Origin: Loktanella sp. PT4BL
Lineage (GTDB): Bacteria > Pseudomonadota > Alphaproteobacteria > Rhodobacterales > Rhodobacteraceae
Length of the DNA stretch: 64,000 nucleotides
Direction: 5' to 3'
NCBI RefSeq assembly: GCF_003201935.1
Contig: NZ_QJJL01000003.1
Coordinates: 732,430 to 796,429, forward strand
Numbering within the stretch: position 1 is the stretch's first letter; every line of letters starts with the position of its first letter. The translations under genes and the position numbers were made by a program. Under the pieces are notes generated by a model. That model was not told the DNA's origin and ran no database searches. It saw nothing but the letters and a program-made list of their open reading frames with translations. This document shows, one piece after another, positions 43,650 to 53,956 of this stretch.

Positions 43650-44683
43650 CAGATGTCCTTGAACAGGTGTTTGGGAAAGGGCGGGCGCTCGCGTTTGCGC
43701 TGCAATTCGAACAGGCCCATGGGGGTCCAGCCCACCAAAGACGTCTCGATCGGATCAGCCTTGAACGAGGCGCGCAGCGATTGTTCCACCTGCTTGCGGT
43801 GCGCCTTTGACATGGACACGAAATCCACCGAAATCTGCCCCGCGAGCCCCCGCAAACGCAAGGCACGCGGCAAAGCGCGCGCCGCCGCCAAATTCGCCTT
43901 CAGTGCAGCCGCAGGCGAGGTATCGTTGCCGGTATTCACATCCACTGCCACAAGTGCGCGCGTGGGCTCCACATACATATACCCTTCGCCCAGGACCACC
44001 TGTGGCTGGCTGAGTGCACCAACCTGATCCAGCACGCCAAGATCGGCAAAAGACCCTGCACGCGTAATCACCTCTGCCGCACCTGTCCATTCGCGCCACG
44101 CGACCAGGTGCGGGCCGTCGCCTTCGGTCAGGGCCTCGGGCTCATTGCCGTCGGCATCTGCCAGCACCGCGTCGGCCAAAGCGACCATGGCGAGGATATC
44201 ATCGGCAATCTCGGCCTCGTCGGCGCCTTCGCAGGAGGAGCGCAGGATCAAACCATGCGGGCTGTCAAACACCTCATGTGCGACCGCCAAAAGCTCATCG
44301 CGCACATCTTCATCGGTGATCTGGCGCGAAATATTCAGCCCGGGCTTGCCCGGCGTTACAATCGCATAGCGGCTCTTGAACAACACGCGGTCCGTGACCG
44401 GCACAGCCTTGCTGTCCTCTGCAATACCCGTGACCTGCACCAGCATCGCCTGACCGGGTTTCAGGCCCTTTCCGTGGCGCAGAAATGCCGTTTCACCCGC
44501 GGGCAGGCGCAGCATCATGCCCCCCTGGCCCTTGATCGGCCGGTCACAGATCGCACGAAAGATCGCACCCGGGCGGGGGGCGTCTTCGTGATCAATCAGG
44601 AGATCATCCAGCTTGCCATCCACCAGATAGGCAGCCGCCTCTATTTCGCCGATATGGTCCAGAACAATCATGCGGCCCTTCAT
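43649..44683 (-). CDS. Ribonuclease E/G-family protein
   Basis: The 344-residue short RNase E/G homologue has the catalytic-domain parts DVNTGND preceded by [11 protein letters not shown], and [20 protein letters not shown]. It has no N-terminal S1 domain in full and no degradosome scaffold, so it resembles RNase G trimmed. It sits between maf and yacG, as in related genomes. Confidence 0.9.
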   Translation of the reverse strand: MKGRMIVLDHIGEIEAAAYLVDGKLDDLLIDHEDAPRPGAIFRAICDRPIKGQGGMMLRLPAGETAFLRHGKGLKPGQAMLVQVTGIAEDSKAVPVTDRVLFKSRYAIVTPGKPGLNISRQITDEDVRDELLAVAHEVFDSPHGLILRSSCEGADEAEIADDILAMVALADAVLADADGNEPEALTEGDGPHLVAWREWTGAAEVITRAGSFADLGVLDQVGALSQPQVVLGEGYMYVEPTRALVAVDVNTGNDTSPAAALKANLAAARALPRALRLRGLAGQISVDFVSMSKAHRKQVEQSLRASFKADPIETSLVGWTPMGLFELQRKRERPPFPKHLFKDI

Positions 44684-45285
44684 GCGCCACCTCCATAAAG
44701 CACAACGCCCGCCGCTGTCAGCAGACCGGCGGTTTCGGTAAGCGGCAGACCAACGATGCCGGTATAGGACCCGTTGATCCAGGGAATGAATACACCAGCC
44801 GGCCCCTGGATCGCATAACCCCCGGCCTTGCCGTGCCAGTCGCCCGACGCGAGGTAGGCGTTCAGCTCCGTGTCCGACAATTGCTTGAACGCGACCGTGC
44901 TTTGCACATCTTTCGTCCAGATCTGCCCTTCACGTTTTACCGCGAGTGCGGTGATAACCTTATGGCGCCGCCCTGACAGGGCAAAAAGAAACTGCGCAGC
45001 CTCGGCGGCATCTGCGGGTTTGCCCATGATCCGCCGCCCCAAGGCCACCGTGGTATCGGCACAGAGGACGACTTCATCCGCGCCAGCAGGCACAGCCGCC
45101 ACCTTTTCCGCAGCAATCCGTTTGACGTAATCGCGGGGCAATTCACCCTTGCGCACGTCTTCATCAATATCGGGCGGGCGCACCGCGCTGGGCACCAGCC
45201 CAAGCTGCGCCAACAGCTCCAGCCTCCGGGGAGAACCGGAGCCAAGAACAAGCTTCAAAGCGGGATTTGGGGGGAGGGTGGTCAT
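44680..45285 (-). CDS. maf: Maf-family nucleotide pyrophosphatase
   Basis: The 201-residue protein has the Maf start [28 protein letters not shown] and [20 protein letters not shown]. Maf proteins remove non-canonical nucleotides and affect septation. It overlaps the RNase E/G start by 4 bases. Confidence 0.95.
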   Translation of the reverse strand: MTTLPPNPALKLVLGSGSPRRLELLAQLGLVPSAVRPPDIDEDVRKGELPRDYVKRIAAEKVAAVPAGADEVVLCADTTVALGRRIMGKPADAAEAAQFLFALSGRRHKVITALAVKREGQIWTKDVQSTVAFKQLSDTELNAYLASGDWHGKAGGYAIQGPAGVFIPWINGSYTGIVGLPLTETAGLLTAAGVVLYGGGA

Positions 45286-45363
45286 CTATCAACATCCACC
45301 AGCGCGGCGGTGACTTGCGACCGGCAAGTCCGTTCACCGCGCCGCGCGAAGCTGCGCTTCACG

Positions 45364-45582
45364 CTACTTAAAGCGATAGTTAATCCGACCCTTGGTCAGA
45401 TCGTAAGGTGTCATTTCCACCTGTACCTTGTCGCCAGCCAGAACACGAATGCGGTTCTTGCGCATCTTTCCTGCCGTATGCGCGATAATCTCATGGCCGT
45501 TTTCCAGCTCGACCCGAAACGTCGCGTTTGGCAGAAGTTCTTTCACGACACCTGGGAATTCGAGCAGTTCTTCCTTGGCCAT
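45364..45582 (-). CDS. infA: Translation initiation factor IF-1
   Basis: At 72 residues this matches IF-1 exactly: [40 protein letters not shown] and [14 protein letters not shown]. It binds the ribosomal A site during initiation. Conserved order next to maf. Confidence 0.98.
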   Translation of the reverse strand: MAKEELLEFPGVVKELLPNATFRVELENGHEIIAHTAGKMRKNRIRVLAGDKVQVEMTPYDLTKGRINYRFK

Positions 45583-45744
45583 GTGATCTCCTATGTTTCA
45601 CACCCGCATCAACAAGCGGGCGCCGCCTAGATGCGCCTGAATACAGTATTTTTCAAGGGTGAATCGTGAATATCTCGGCGATGCGCTGGCCGTGACGTGC
45701 GCAAGCAGTGTCGCCACGGCCCGTCATGACCGCCACATCAGGTG

Positions 45745-47082
45745 CTATCCTGCTTGTCGAAGGTTCATCTGCGCAGGTATTTGCGGCAGGGCTTGCCTGG
45801 TTTGGAAGCGTGACAGCAGGTTGTCCAGGATCGCCAATTCATCCGAAAGCCGTTTGACTTGCTCCGCGCTGTCATCTGAAAGGGTGGCCACATTCTGCAC
45901 GCCAATGTCGATGGCGCGAATTGCGGATTCGATGTCCAAAACGCTTTGTGATTGTTGTGTCGCCGTGCGGGCAATCCGGTCAACCGCCTCTGCCACAGTT
46001 GCAGCGCCGTGATTGATAGCATCCAGCGAGGCACCGGCAGTTTCAATCAAAGTGCGGCCCTTCATGACTTCGGTTTCACAACTGCGGGTCAGTTTCGCGA
46101 TCTCTTTCGAGGCCTCTGCAGACCGGTTCGACAAATTGCGCACCTCGCTTGCGACCACCGCAAACCCGCTGCCGGCCGCGCCGGCGCGTGCGGCCTCGAC
46201 CGCGGCATTTAACGACAGCAGATTTGTTTGAAATGCAAAGCCCTCAATGACTTCTGTGGTTTTTGAAACCTCTTTCGAGAGGGTTTCGATACGTTTGATC
46301 GCTGTGATCGTGTCCGCGACGATTCGGCTGCCCTCGCGCGACTTGTCCGCCGTTAGCGCGGCCTCTTGATCAAGTTCACGGGTTGAATTGCTCGTGCCTG
46401 CGACCGCTTGTGATATCTGGCTGAGAGAGCTTGTGGTTTCCGCAAGCATATCCTTTTGCGCTTGCGCCTTTTGCTGCAATTGCCGCGCCCCGTTTTGTAC
46501 AGCCCTGCCGACATCATGCAGCCGGACCGATCCGGACCGGATCGTATTCATCAGATCCTCCAGCCCCGCGAGCGTTTCGTTGAAGCTTGATTTGACGGAT
46601 TGGTGTTGTGGCGCGACAGGATCGGAAATGCGCGCCGTAAGGTCACCTTCACGAAGTGCGGCAAGCCCTTCGACCAGCAACTGCATAATCCGGTGCGAGG
46701 CAGTGACGTCACTGGCCAGCTTCACGACTTGTCTGACATTGCCTTGCGCATCGCGAACGGGCGCATAAGAGGCGGAAATCCAGACCTCATCCCCGGATTT
46801 CGAAATCCGTTTGAATTCGCCCGACGATATTTCACCGCGCGCGAGGCTGGGCCAGAACTCTTTGTATCCGTCGGAATTGCTGTCCGCCTCGGAGAGAAAG
46901 ATACGGTGGTGTTTGCCAATAATTTCTGACGCGTCGTCATAACCCATCGTCGCAACAAACGCCGCGTTAGCATTGACGATCGTGCCATCGGGCTCAAAGA
47001 AGATAATCGCTTGCGACTGATAAGCGGCCGCAAGAACGGCGTCGTCATCAGCATTTCGTGCAAGTGACCTGGTCCAAAACAT
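45745..47082 (-). CDS. PAS-domain methyl-accepting chemotaxis protein
   Basis: The 445-residue soluble chemoreceptor has no clear membrane span. A PAS domain covers about residues 25-130 (IIFFEPDGTIVNANAAF, DEVWISASYAPVRD), followed by a signalling domain with EGFAFQTNLLSLNAAVEAAR and AGSGFAVVASEVRNLSNRS, the receptor hairpin tip. It interrupts the conserved order between the phosphatase and infA and may feed the cheAWYR system at the window start. Confidence 0.94.
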   Translation of the reverse strand: MFWTRSLARNADDDAVLAAAYQSQAIIFFEPDGTIVNANAAFVATMGYDDASEIIGKHHRIFLSEADSNSDGYKEFWPSLARGEISSGEFKRISKSGDEVWISASYAPVRDAQGNVRQVVKLASDVTASHRIMQLLVEGLAALREGDLTARISDPVAPQHQSVKSSFNETLAGLEDLMNTIRSGSVRLHDVGRAVQNGARQLQQKAQAQKDMLAETTSSLSQISQAVAGTSNSTRELDQEAALTADKSREGSRIVADTITAIKRIETLSKEVSKTTEVIEGFAFQTNLLSLNAAVEAARAGAAGSGFAVVASEVRNLSNRSAEASKEIAKLTRSCETEVMKGRTLIETAGASLDAINHGAATVAEAVDRIARTATQQSQSVLDIESAIRAIDIGVQNVATLSDDSAEQVKRLSDELAILDNLLSRFQTRQALPQIPAQMNLRQAG

Positions 47083-47147
47083 AATCTCATCACCTCGGGA
47101 AGAATTTCTTCAACCCATACAAAGGTGCAATTAAGCTTTGGTAAAAG

Positions 47148-47618
47148 TCACACGGATGCCGGGCCGAACCGCGACACAAGCTTGTTCATGATTTGATCGC
47201 GGGTCTTGCGATAACTGTCCAGCCGCGCCTCGCGGCTCTCGCCAAGGCCTGTGGGGTCAAGGATCGGCCAGTACTCGACGTCGAGATGATAGAACCGGGT
47301 CAGGTCAAGCGCGCGCCGCTGGCTTGCGGGCGATAGCGCCAGCACCAGATCGAACGACGACAGGTCATCGCCCCAGTCTTCCATTTCGTCAAAAGATCGC
47401 GACCGGTGCCGCGACAGTTCCACCCCCAATTCGGCACAGACAGCCACTGCAAACCCGTCAATCTCCAGATCGTTTTTCACGCCAACCGACTGGATATAGC
47501 ACTGTTTGCCATAGAGCTTTTTCATGATCCCTTCGGCCATGGGGGAGCGGACAGAATTGTGGTCACAGCAAAACAGCACCGACTGGGGAAGGGGTGCGTA
47601 TGTGCTGTCTTGCGTCAT
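47148..47618 (-). CDS. Low-molecular-weight protein tyrosine phosphatase-family protein
   Basis: The 156-residue protein has the P-loop LFCCDHNSVRSPMAEG with nucleophile Cys18 and Arg24 (C-x5-R), and the acid motif PILDPTGLG. The family also covers arsenate reductases; the neighbours (UPF0262, hisD, infA) argue for a conserved housekeeping role. Confidence 0.88.
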   Translation of the reverse strand: MTQDSTYAPLPQSVLFCCDHNSVRSPMAEGIMKKLYGKQCYIQSVGVKNDLEIDGFAVAVCAELGVELSRHRSRSFDEMEDWGDDLSSFDLVLALSPASQRRALDLTRFYHLDVEYWPILDPTGLGESREARLDSYRKTRDQIMNKLVSRFGPASV

Positions 47619-47621
47619 TAC

Positions 47622-48101
47622 CTAGCCCCCAAAGTGCAGCACGCAAATCAACGTAAAGAGCCGGCGGGCGGTATCAATATCAACGTCGGCCTTGCCCTCC
47701 AGACGTTCCTGTAACACCCGCGCGCCTTCGTTGTGGATGCCGCGCCGCGCCATATCAATTGTCTCGATCTGGCTGGGGGGCAGGGTTTTGACCGCGTCAA
47801 AATAGCTCTCGCAAATCTGGAAATAGTCCTTCACGACCTGCCGGAACGGCCCGAGCGACAGATGGAATTCACCGGCCACGCTGTCATCTTCTTGTTTGAT
47901 ATCAAAGACAAGCCTGCGTTCCTTGATCGAAAGTTCCAGCTTGTAGGGGCCGGGCGGCACCTTGCGCCCGTCACGGGCGGGCAGGGCAAAGCTGTTGTCT
48001 TCCAGCAGATCGAACATCGCCACTTTACGTTCCTGATCAATCTCGGGTGTTGGCGGTGGCAGATTACGGTCGTCGATATTGATATGGATGATCTTGCTCA
48101 T
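47622..48101 (-). CDS. UPF0262-family protein
   Basis: The 159-residue alphaproteobacterial protein of unknown function has EIDQERKVAMFDLLEDNSF, FHLSLGPFRQVVKDYFQICE and SQIETIDMARRGIHNEGA, the family pattern. Usually found between hisD and the phosphatase, as here. Its start overlaps the hisD stop by 4 bases. Confidence 0.92.
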   Translation of the reverse strand: MSKIIHINIDDRNLPPPTPEIDQERKVAMFDLLEDNSFALPARDGRKVPPGPYKLELSIKERRLVFDIKQEDDSVAGEFHLSLGPFRQVVKDYFQICESYFDAVKTLPPSQIETIDMARRGIHNEGARVLQERLEGKADVDIDTARRLFTLICVLHFGG

Positions 48102-49408
48102 GGCTCACCTCTGTTCAGGCGGTCGAGACGTGCGCGCACGGACAGGCCATGCGCTTCGAGGCTCTCCGATATTGCCAGACGTTCTGCTGCAGGCCCGATC
48201 GCGGCCAGCGCGTCTGGGGTCATGCGTGAAAGGGTCGTGCGTTTGATAAAGTCCATGACCGATAGCCCGCTTGAGAACCGCGCGGAACGGGCCGTCGGCA
48301 ATACGTGATTTGGGCCGCCAATGTAGTCACCGATCGCCTCGGGTGTCCAACCCCCAATGAAAATTGCGCCCGCGTGCGTGATTTCCGCAGATAGCGCGTC
48401 GGCGTCAGCCGTGCAAAGCTCAAGGTGCTCTGGCGCAATCCGGTCCGACAGGCGTGTGGCCTCGTCAAAATCCCTGACCGTGATGATGGCGCCGAAATCA
48501 CGCCAGCTCGCACCGGCAATTGCGCGGCGTTCCAGCGTTTCAAGCCGCTTGTCGACGGCCGCCGCAACAGCCTGCCCGAAACCCGCGTCATCGGTGATCA
48601 GGATCGACTGCGCGCTTGCGTCATGTTCGGCCTGCGACAGCAGATCAAGTGCGATCCAGTCAGGATCATTGTCCTTGTCGGCAATTACCAAAATCTCGGA
48701 CGGGCCTGCGATCATATCAATGCCCACCTTGCCAAACACCCGCCGCTTGGCCGCGGCCACAAAGGCGTTGCCCGGGCCGGTGATCTTGTCGACCGGCGCA
48801 ATTGTCTCGGTCCCGTAAGCAAGGGCGGCAATCGCCTGTGCGCCGCCGATCCGGTAAATCTCGTCCACTCCCGCAATTTTCGCCGCCATCAGCACCAGCG
48901 GATTGGTCACGCCGTCCGGCGTCGGCACGACAATGGCCAGACGCTGCACACCCGCCACCTTGGCGGGGATCGCATTCATCAAGACCGATGACGGATAAGA
49001 TGCCGTCCCCCCCGGCACATAAAGACCCGCAGCCGACACAGGCGTCCAGCGCCATCCCAGCGTTGCACCGTCTGGATCGGTCCACATCGCGTCTTCGGGC
49101 ATCTGGCGGCTGTGATAGGCACGGATACGGTCAGCGGCAAGCTGCAACGCGGCGCGATCGGCGTCATCTACCAATGCACATTCCGCCGCAATCTCTTCGG
49201 GTGTGAAACGCATTGTTTGGGCAGTCAGGTCCAGCCGGTCAAACTTTGCCGTCATCTCTAGCACCGCCGCATCGCCGCGCTTGCGTACATCCGCGATAAT
49301 ATCCGCCACGACATGATCCACATCGGGGCTGTCTTCGCGCTTTGCGCTCAGGATCGCGGTAAAGCGGGCCTCGAAATCGGGATCAGTGGTGGATAGAAAC
49401 TGTGGCAT
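48098..49408 (-). CDS. hisD: Histidinol dehydrogenase
   Basis: HisD is the last enzyme of histidine synthesis (histidinol to histidine, NAD+). The 436 residues include GLYVPGGTASYPSSVLMNA, GPSEILVIADKDN and APEHLELCTADAD, with the zinc and catalytic histidines in that region. I use the ATG at 49,408, seven bases from AAGGAG, rather than 49,414. Confidence 0.97.
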   Translation of the reverse strand: MPQFLSTTDPDFEARFTAILSAKREDSPDVDHVVADIIADVRKRGDAAVLEMTAKFDRLDLTAQTMRFTPEEIAAECALVDDADRAALQLAADRIRAYHSRQMPEDAMWTDPDGATLGWRWTPVSAAGLYVPGGTASYPSSVLMNAIPAKVAGVQRLAIVVPTPDGVTNPLVLMAAKIAGVDEIYRIGGAQAIAALAYGTETIAPVDKITGPGNAFVAAAKRRVFGKVGIDMIAGPSEILVIADKDNDPDWIALDLLSQAEHDASAQSILITDDAGFGQAVAAAVDKRLETLERRAIAGASWRDFGAIITVRDFDEATRLSDRIAPEHLELCTADADALSAEITHAGAIFIGGWTPEAIGDYIGGPNHVLPTARSARFSSGLSVMDFIKRTTLSRMTPDALAAIGPAAERLAISESLEAHGLSVRARLDRLNRGEP

Positions 49409-49471
49409 CGGCATTCTCCTTGGCGCAGGACATAGCGTTCAGGGCAGGGGGCATCAATAGAGCACGGCGCC

Positions 49472-49492
49472 GTCCCGGACGTGATCCGGGAC
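49472..49492. repeat. Palindromic repeat of the alphaproteobacterial GTCCCGGA type
   Basis: GTCCCGGA (49,472-49,479) and TCCGGGAC (49,485-49,492) form a perfect hairpin between hisD and DUF2948. Confidence 0.6.
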
Positions 49493-49515
49493 CTCGACCG
49501 CGTCGCGTGCAAAAG

Positions 49516-49536
49516 GCCCCGGGTCAGGTCCGGGGC
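49516..49536. terminator. Strong GC hairpin downstream of DUF2948
   Basis: GCCCCGG (49,516-49,522) pairs with CCGGGGC (49,530-49,536). On the minus strand the GC arm is followed by TTTTGC, so it may terminate transcription from the murA side before hisD. Confidence 0.5.
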
Positions 49537-49545
49537 TCTGTGGCG

Positions 49546-50025
49546 CTATTCGGGATGCGACGGCGCCTTTTTTGACGGCGCGACATAGGGTCGTGTGACG
49601 TCGCGCAACAGCACCTCCAGGGCCTCAACCTCCAAGGCAATCGCGCCATCGCCGGCAAGGGTCAGCTCCACACGGCCAGTGCCATCTTCATCGGGCAGAA
49701 ACGCAATCGCGAGCAGTGAATACACCATATCCGCATCGGCCTTATCCACGCCTTGGGTTTGCACCTTCAGCACGTCTTCCACCGCCAGAACCGCCTGCAC
49801 ACGTTCATAGCTGCGCTTGCGCTTCTCCGCTTTCAGCGCGTCTTCCCAGCGAAAACGGTTGAGCAAAATCGCAAAACGCCGCGCCTTGCGATCCCATTTC
49901 ATCTCGGCGGCGGGAAACACCGCATCCTGCACCAGTGCGGCAATCACCGCCAGATCCTCGGTATCCAGTGCCTTCAGGCGTAAAGGCGCCTCGCGCCCGT
50001 CCTCAAATCTAGCATCTTCGCTCAT
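49546..50025 (-). CDS. DUF2948-family protein
   Basis: The 159-residue protein reads [40 protein letters not shown] and [20 protein letters not shown], the DUF2948 pattern. It overlaps murA by 4 bases. Function unknown; conserved next to murA in Rhodobacteraceae-type genomes. Confidence 0.9.
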   Translation of the reverse strand: MSEDARFEDGREAPLRLKALDTEDLAVIAALVQDAVFPAAEMKWDRKARRFAILLNRFRWEDALKAEKRKRSYERVQAVLAVEDVLKVQTQGVDKADADMVYSLLAIAFLPDEDGTGRVELTLAGDGAIALEVEALEVLLRDVTRPYVAPSKKAPSHPE

Positions 50026-51287
50026 GCCGACACCCGCTCAATTCGGGCACCCACAGCGCGCAGCTTTTCCTCGATATGCTCATAGCCGCGATCAAGGTGA
50101 TAAATCCGGCTGACAGTTGTTTCGCCCTCTGCGGCCAAACCCGCGAGGATCAGCGACACCGAGGCGCGCAAATCCGTCGCCATCACCGGCGCGCCTTTCA
50201 GGCGGTCCACACCACGCACCGTGGCGACACCCCCATGCACCTCGATATTGGCTCCCATACGGATCAGCTCTGGCGCATGCATAAAGCGGTTTTCAAAGAT
50301 CTTTTCTTCCAGCACTGACGTGCCGTCAGCGGTACAGAGCATCGCCATCATCTGCGCCTGCAAATCTGTCGGAAATCCGGGGAACACTTCGGTGGTTACA
50401 TCCACCGCCTGCGCACGATCCGTGCGGCGTTTGACTATTAAGCTGTGGTCCGTCTCGCTCACATCCACACCGGCGGCATCCAGTTTTTCAACGAATGAGC
50501 CCACCAGATCCAGGCGTCCGCCCAGACACTCCACTTCACCACCCGCAAAGACAGGCGCCAGCATATAGGTGCCAAGCTCGATCCGGTCCGTCACGACAGG
50601 ATGGGTCGCAGCCCCCAGACGGTCGACACCCTCGATGGTAATCGTGCTGGTGCCTTCCCCCTCGATATGGGCACCCATGCTGCGCAGGCATTTGGCCAGA
50701 TCGACGATCTCGGGCTCGCGCGCGGCATTTTCGATCACCGTGGTGCCTTTGGCCAAAGTCGCGGCCATCAGCACGTTTTCGGTCGCCCCCACAGAGGCAA
50801 AACGCAGCGGCACCCGCGCGCCCTTCAACCCGCCGGGGGCCTTGGCATGCAGATAGCCGTCTTTCAATTCAATCTCTGCCCCCATCGCCTCAAGCGCTGT
50901 GACATGGATATCCATCGGGCGCGCGCCGATGGCACAGCCGCCGGGCAAGGAGACGACAGCCTGATGATGCCGCGCCAACAATGGCCCTAGCACAAGGTTC
51001 GAGGCACGCATCTTGCGCACGATTTCATAATCCGCAGTTGTCGATGTCATGGCGTGGCTGGACAAAACCTGCACCTTGCCATCCTGCATCGAGGTCACTT
51101 CCACACCCAACGAGCGCAACAAGGCGGTCATGGTCGCGATATCCGACAGGCGCGGGGCATTGGTCAGCGTCAAAGGCTCTTCTGACAACAGCGTTGCAGG
51201 CATCAGTGTCAGGGCCGCATTCTTGGCCCCCGCAATCGCAATTTTGCCGTTCAGCGGGGTGCCGCCCGTGACCACGATGGAATCCAT
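50022..51287 (-). CDS. murA: UDP-N-acetylglucosamine 1-carboxyvinyltransferase
   Basis: MurA starts peptidoglycan synthesis by moving enolpyruvate to UDP-GlcNAc. The 421 residues have the active-site loop [19 protein letters not shown] with Cys118 (the fosfomycin-target cysteine), [15 protein letters not shown] and the C-terminal [17 protein letters not shown]. Normal length. Confidence 0.98.
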   Translation of the reverse strand: MDSIVVTGGTPLNGKIAIAGAKNAALTLMPATLLSEEPLTLTNAPRLSDIATMTALLRSLGVEVTSMQDGKVQVLSSHAMTSTTADYEIVRKMRASNLVLGPLLARHHQAVVSLPGGCAIGARPMDIHVTALEAMGAEIELKDGYLHAKAPGGLKGARVPLRFASVGATENVLMAATLAKGTTVIENAAREPEIVDLAKCLRSMGAHIEGEGTSTITIEGVDRLGAATHPVVTDRIELGTYMLAPVFAGGEVECLGGRLDLVGSFVEKLDAAGVDVSETDHSLIVKRRTDRAQAVDVTTEVFPGFPTDLQAQMMAMLCTADGTSVLEEKIFENRFMHAPELIRMGANIEVHGGVATVRGVDRLKGAPVMATDLRASVSLILAGLAAEGETTVSRIYHLDRGYEHIEEKLRAVGARIERVSA

Positions 51288-51292
51288 GCTGC

Positions 51293-51442
51293 CTACTCTT
51301 TCTGTTCACCGGACGGAGCCGCCGCCCTTGCGCGCGCCTGCGCCTTGCGTTTGGCCATATTGGCCTTCAACGCCGCCTTCAACCGGTCTTCCCGGGTTTG
51401 GGCGCTCTTTTCGGCTTTGGTCTTGGTCTGTTTGTCGCTCAT
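51293..51442 (-). CDS. Small basic protein upstream of murA
   Basis: The 49-residue Lys/Arg/Ala-rich protein reads [18 protein letters not shown] and [20 protein letters not shown]. Five bases from murA. It may be a conserved helical peptide; no function assigned. Confidence 0.6.
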   Translation of the reverse strand: MSDKQTKTKAEKSAQTREDRLKAALKANMAKRKAQARARAAAPSGEQKE

Positions 51443-51529
51443 AGGGGTGGTCTTATCAATACCCGCAAAAACCGTCCAGAGAGGGCTTGCACCAAGGGGC
51501 AATTGCCGCTAATTCCCCGCCTCACGGAT

Positions 51530-51604
51530 GCTGTGGTAGCTCAGTGGCAGAGCACACCCTTGGTAAGGGTGAGGTCGAGAGTTCAATCCTCTCTCACAGC
51601 ACCA
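51530..51604 (+). tRNA. tRNA-Thr (GGT)
   Basis: A complete tRNA: acceptor GCTGTGG, D arm GCTCAGTGGCAGAGC, anticodon loop with GGT, T arm GAGAGTTCAATCCTCTC, encoded CCA. A tyrosine integrase lies 90 bases downstream, the usual layout of an island at a tRNA 3' end. Confidence 0.95.
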
Positions 51605-51694
51605 TCCAACCCCTTGATTTAAAACAAAACACTTGCAAACAAAGTGCTTTCAACGTTTTGATGTTACAAAACGCGTTACAAATCCGGATACATT

Positions 51695-53266
51695 ATGGCA
51701 GGCAATATCAAGCACTTTTTGTTCCGCGATGGGCGCTATTATGCTCGGCTTGTCGTGCCAAAGAAGCTTCGACCCTACATGAACAACAAGTCAGAGTTGC
51801 GGACCCCTCTAGGTGCAGACCGTCGTGCCGCCTTGCGTGCGCACCCAATTGCTGTTGCAGAACTGATGCATCAGATCACACAAGCGGAGCGGAGGGAGAG
51901 CGAGGCGCTCGGGGTTGCGGTTGCTCCAGGCCGCTATCCGCTTACAGATGCCCAGATCGCCCTGCGAAGCTACCGCGAACGCTTGGCACAGGATGAAGCC
52001 GCCCGAAATCAGAGCGCCCACTATGCGCAGGTTGGGATTGACGATGGATATCTTCACAACTTGCGTGAAGGCATCGCGGGCAGGCTCGGTGACACAGCAC
52101 TAATCGAATTAGTGGGTCATCGCATCGATCATTTTCGTGACCTAGGCAATACCACAGCTCCCACCGGCAGCACCGAGTGGCGCGCGCTGGCGCGCGCAGT
52201 CTGCATATCCGAATATGAGGCGCTTGAGCGCCTTATGGAACGTGATGAAGGCGACTACTCTGGTGAACCCCAACACCCTTTGCTGAGGAACGCTGATCCA
52301 GTTGTTGATGACTTGCCACCAGTATCTTTGCAGGGGCTATTCAGGGACTACAATGCCTCGCGCCAGCTTGTCGGAAAGGGGATCGAAGCTGAACGTCGTT
52401 GGAAACCGGTCTTTGAAGCGCTCGGTAAGTATCTGCGTCATGATGATGCGCGACGCATCACTAAATCTGATCTGATCCAGTGGCGTGACACGCTATTATT
52501 GAAACTCTCACCAAAAACGGTCAGCGACGTGTATCTCGCTGCTGTGCGCACGGTCTTGAGTTGGGCCGTTCGTGAAGATCGTCTCGGTGAAAACCCCGCT
52601 GAGAACGTTAGACAGCAAGTGAAAAAGATACCCCGCTCACGCGAACAAGGTTTCACTGTTGATGAAGCGGAAGCAATCTTGAAAGCAAGTTACCGATATG
52701 AGCCGTTGCGGACGGTGAACGGTGTGGTTTCTGAAGCGCCACAAGCATCAGCTGCAAAGAAATGGGTGCCCCTACTTTGCGCGTTTACTGGTGCGAGGGT
52801 AGTGGAAATCACCCAATTGCGTCGGCAAGATATTCGTGATGAAGAAGGGATTTTCGTTCTGCGGATCAGCCCCGACGCAGGAACGGTCAAGACGGGCCAG
52901 TATCGTGATGTTCCAATTCATCCACAAATCATAGAGTTGGGCTTTCGAGGTTTTGTCGAAAGGTCAGTTGGCCCGCTCTTCTATGTTGCGAGCAACAAGA
53001 AAGACCCTGTCCGTGCGGCAAGGACAAGCGCTCAGATTGTCAGCCGATGGTTGCACAAGAACAATCTGATCGTTCAATCTGTCGCCCCGAACCATGGGTG
53101 GCGACACCGCTTCAAGACGGTGGGTCGCGAGGTAGGCATCCAAGATCGCGTCCTGGACGCCTTGATGGGCCATGCGTCCACTACAGCTGGTGATGCCTAT
53201 GGCGACGTGACGATTAAGACAAAGGCCAAAGCAATTAATAGTATACCGCATTACGCGATTGAATAA
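51695..53266 (+). CDS. Tyrosine site-specific integrase (DUF6538-type N-terminus)
   Basis: The 523-residue integrase starts NIKHFLFRDGRYYARLVVPK, a DUF6538-like arm-binding domain, and has a catalytic domain with CAFTGARVVEITQLRRQDI (Arg I), HGWRHRFKTVGREVG (His-x-x-Arg) and LMGHASTTAGDAYGDV (His, Tyr). It probably integrates an island at tRNA-Thr. No copy of the tRNA 3' end is visible later in the window. Confidence 0.9.
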   Translation: MAGNIKHFLFRDGRYYARLVVPKKLRPYMNNKSELRTPLGADRRAALRAHPIAVAELMHQITQAERRESEALGVAVAPGRYPLTDAQIALRSYRERLAQDEAARNQSAHYAQVGIDDGYLHNLREGIAGRLGDTALIELVGHRIDHFRDLGNTTAPTGSTEWRALARAVCISEYEALERLMERDEGDYSGEPQHPLLRNADPVVDDLPPVSLQGLFRDYNASRQLVGKGIEAERRWKPVFEALGKYLRHDDARRITKSDLIQWRDTLLLKLSPKTVSDVYLAAVRTVLSWAVREDRLGENPAENVRQQVKKIPRSREQGFTVDEAEAILKASYRYEPLRTVNGVVSEAPQASAAKKWVPLLCAFTGARVVEITQLRRQDIRDEEGIFVLRISPDAGTVKTGQYRDVPIHPQIIELGFRGFVERSVGPLFYVASNKKDPVRAARTSAQIVSRWLHKNNLIVQSVAPNHGWRHRFKTVGREVGIQDRVLDALMGHASTTAGDAYGDVTIKTKAKAINSIPHYAIE

Positions 53267-53482
53267 AATTCGGATCATTCTTCCGAGGGCATCCATTGAG
53301 GTGGACATATCGCCAATTGCTCTCGGCGGATTAACCCATCCCCATCGCGTCCAACCACCCCGTCTAGGACTTCACAAGGAGCATGACACCCTCAGGCAGA
53401 TCAACTGCTATGCTCGGCCAAACACATTCTTGGTTAACTCATCGAATTGCATCCAGAGGGCACAGCAGGCGTGGCAAGTGTG
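53267..53482. other. Intergenic region with a possible CoA-transferase relic
   Basis: One frame reads SPIALGGLTHPHRVQPPRLG then LHKEHDTLRQ, which resembles the end of a CaiB/BaiF-type CoA transferase, but it is short and could be chance. Confidence 0.3.
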
Positions 53483-53956
53483 TCAACTGCGATAGAAACG
53501 CAGACTAGCGACTGCAATAAGGGCATGAAATTCCCGGCCGATTGCAAGAACCCCAATGCGCCTAAGCTGATGAGGATCAAATAGTACCTCGGTCTTGTGA
53601 GCCATAAACGCGTCGAACCCAATTCGGAGCGTTTGCCAATCATGCATGGTGGGAATTTCCGCTCGGAAAGACTGCCAAGGCCGCGTCAGTTGATCCGTGC
53701 GCAGGCGAACGTCATAGAGTTCCTCGTTGCCGCATACATCCAATTCGAGGCCATCCCAGGTGCTCGCATCAAAACTCACGCCATTTGACCGAAGATCCGA
53801 TGCCATCTGTATAAAACCGCCATTGTTTGCGAGCGACACATCTCCTCTCAAGACATAAGCCATGCGCCCCCGAAACATTTCTTGGTGCAGATGCCCCTCA
53901 GAAACGCCTCCCATGACCTGATCGGCCACGTATTCCCAATGCGTGTCAATATCCAT
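53483..53956 (-). CDS. CIA30-like protein
   Basis: The 157-residue protein reads WEYVADQVMGGVSEGHLHQE, LANNGGFIQMASDL, DGLELDVCGNEELYDVRLRT and QLRRIGVLAIGREFHALIAV: the beta-sandwich of the CIA30 (complex I intermediate-associated) family. ATG 53,956 is preferred over the TTG at 54,016. It probably has a redox or assembly role; low certainty about the target. Confidence 0.75.
   Translation of the reverse strand: MDIDTHWEYVADQVMGGVSEGHLHQEMFRGRMAYVLRGDVSLANNGGFIQMASDLRSNGVSFDASTWDGLELDVCGNEELYDVRLRTDQLTRPWQSFRAEIPTMHDWQTLRIGFDAFMAHKTEVLFDPHQLRRIGVLAIGREFHALIAVASLRFYRS

Noticed and set aside
47148..47618. Arsenate reductase partner of acr3
   Set aside because: The gene is 40 kb from acr3 and sits in a conserved housekeeping block; the phosphatase fold alone does not show arsenate reduction.
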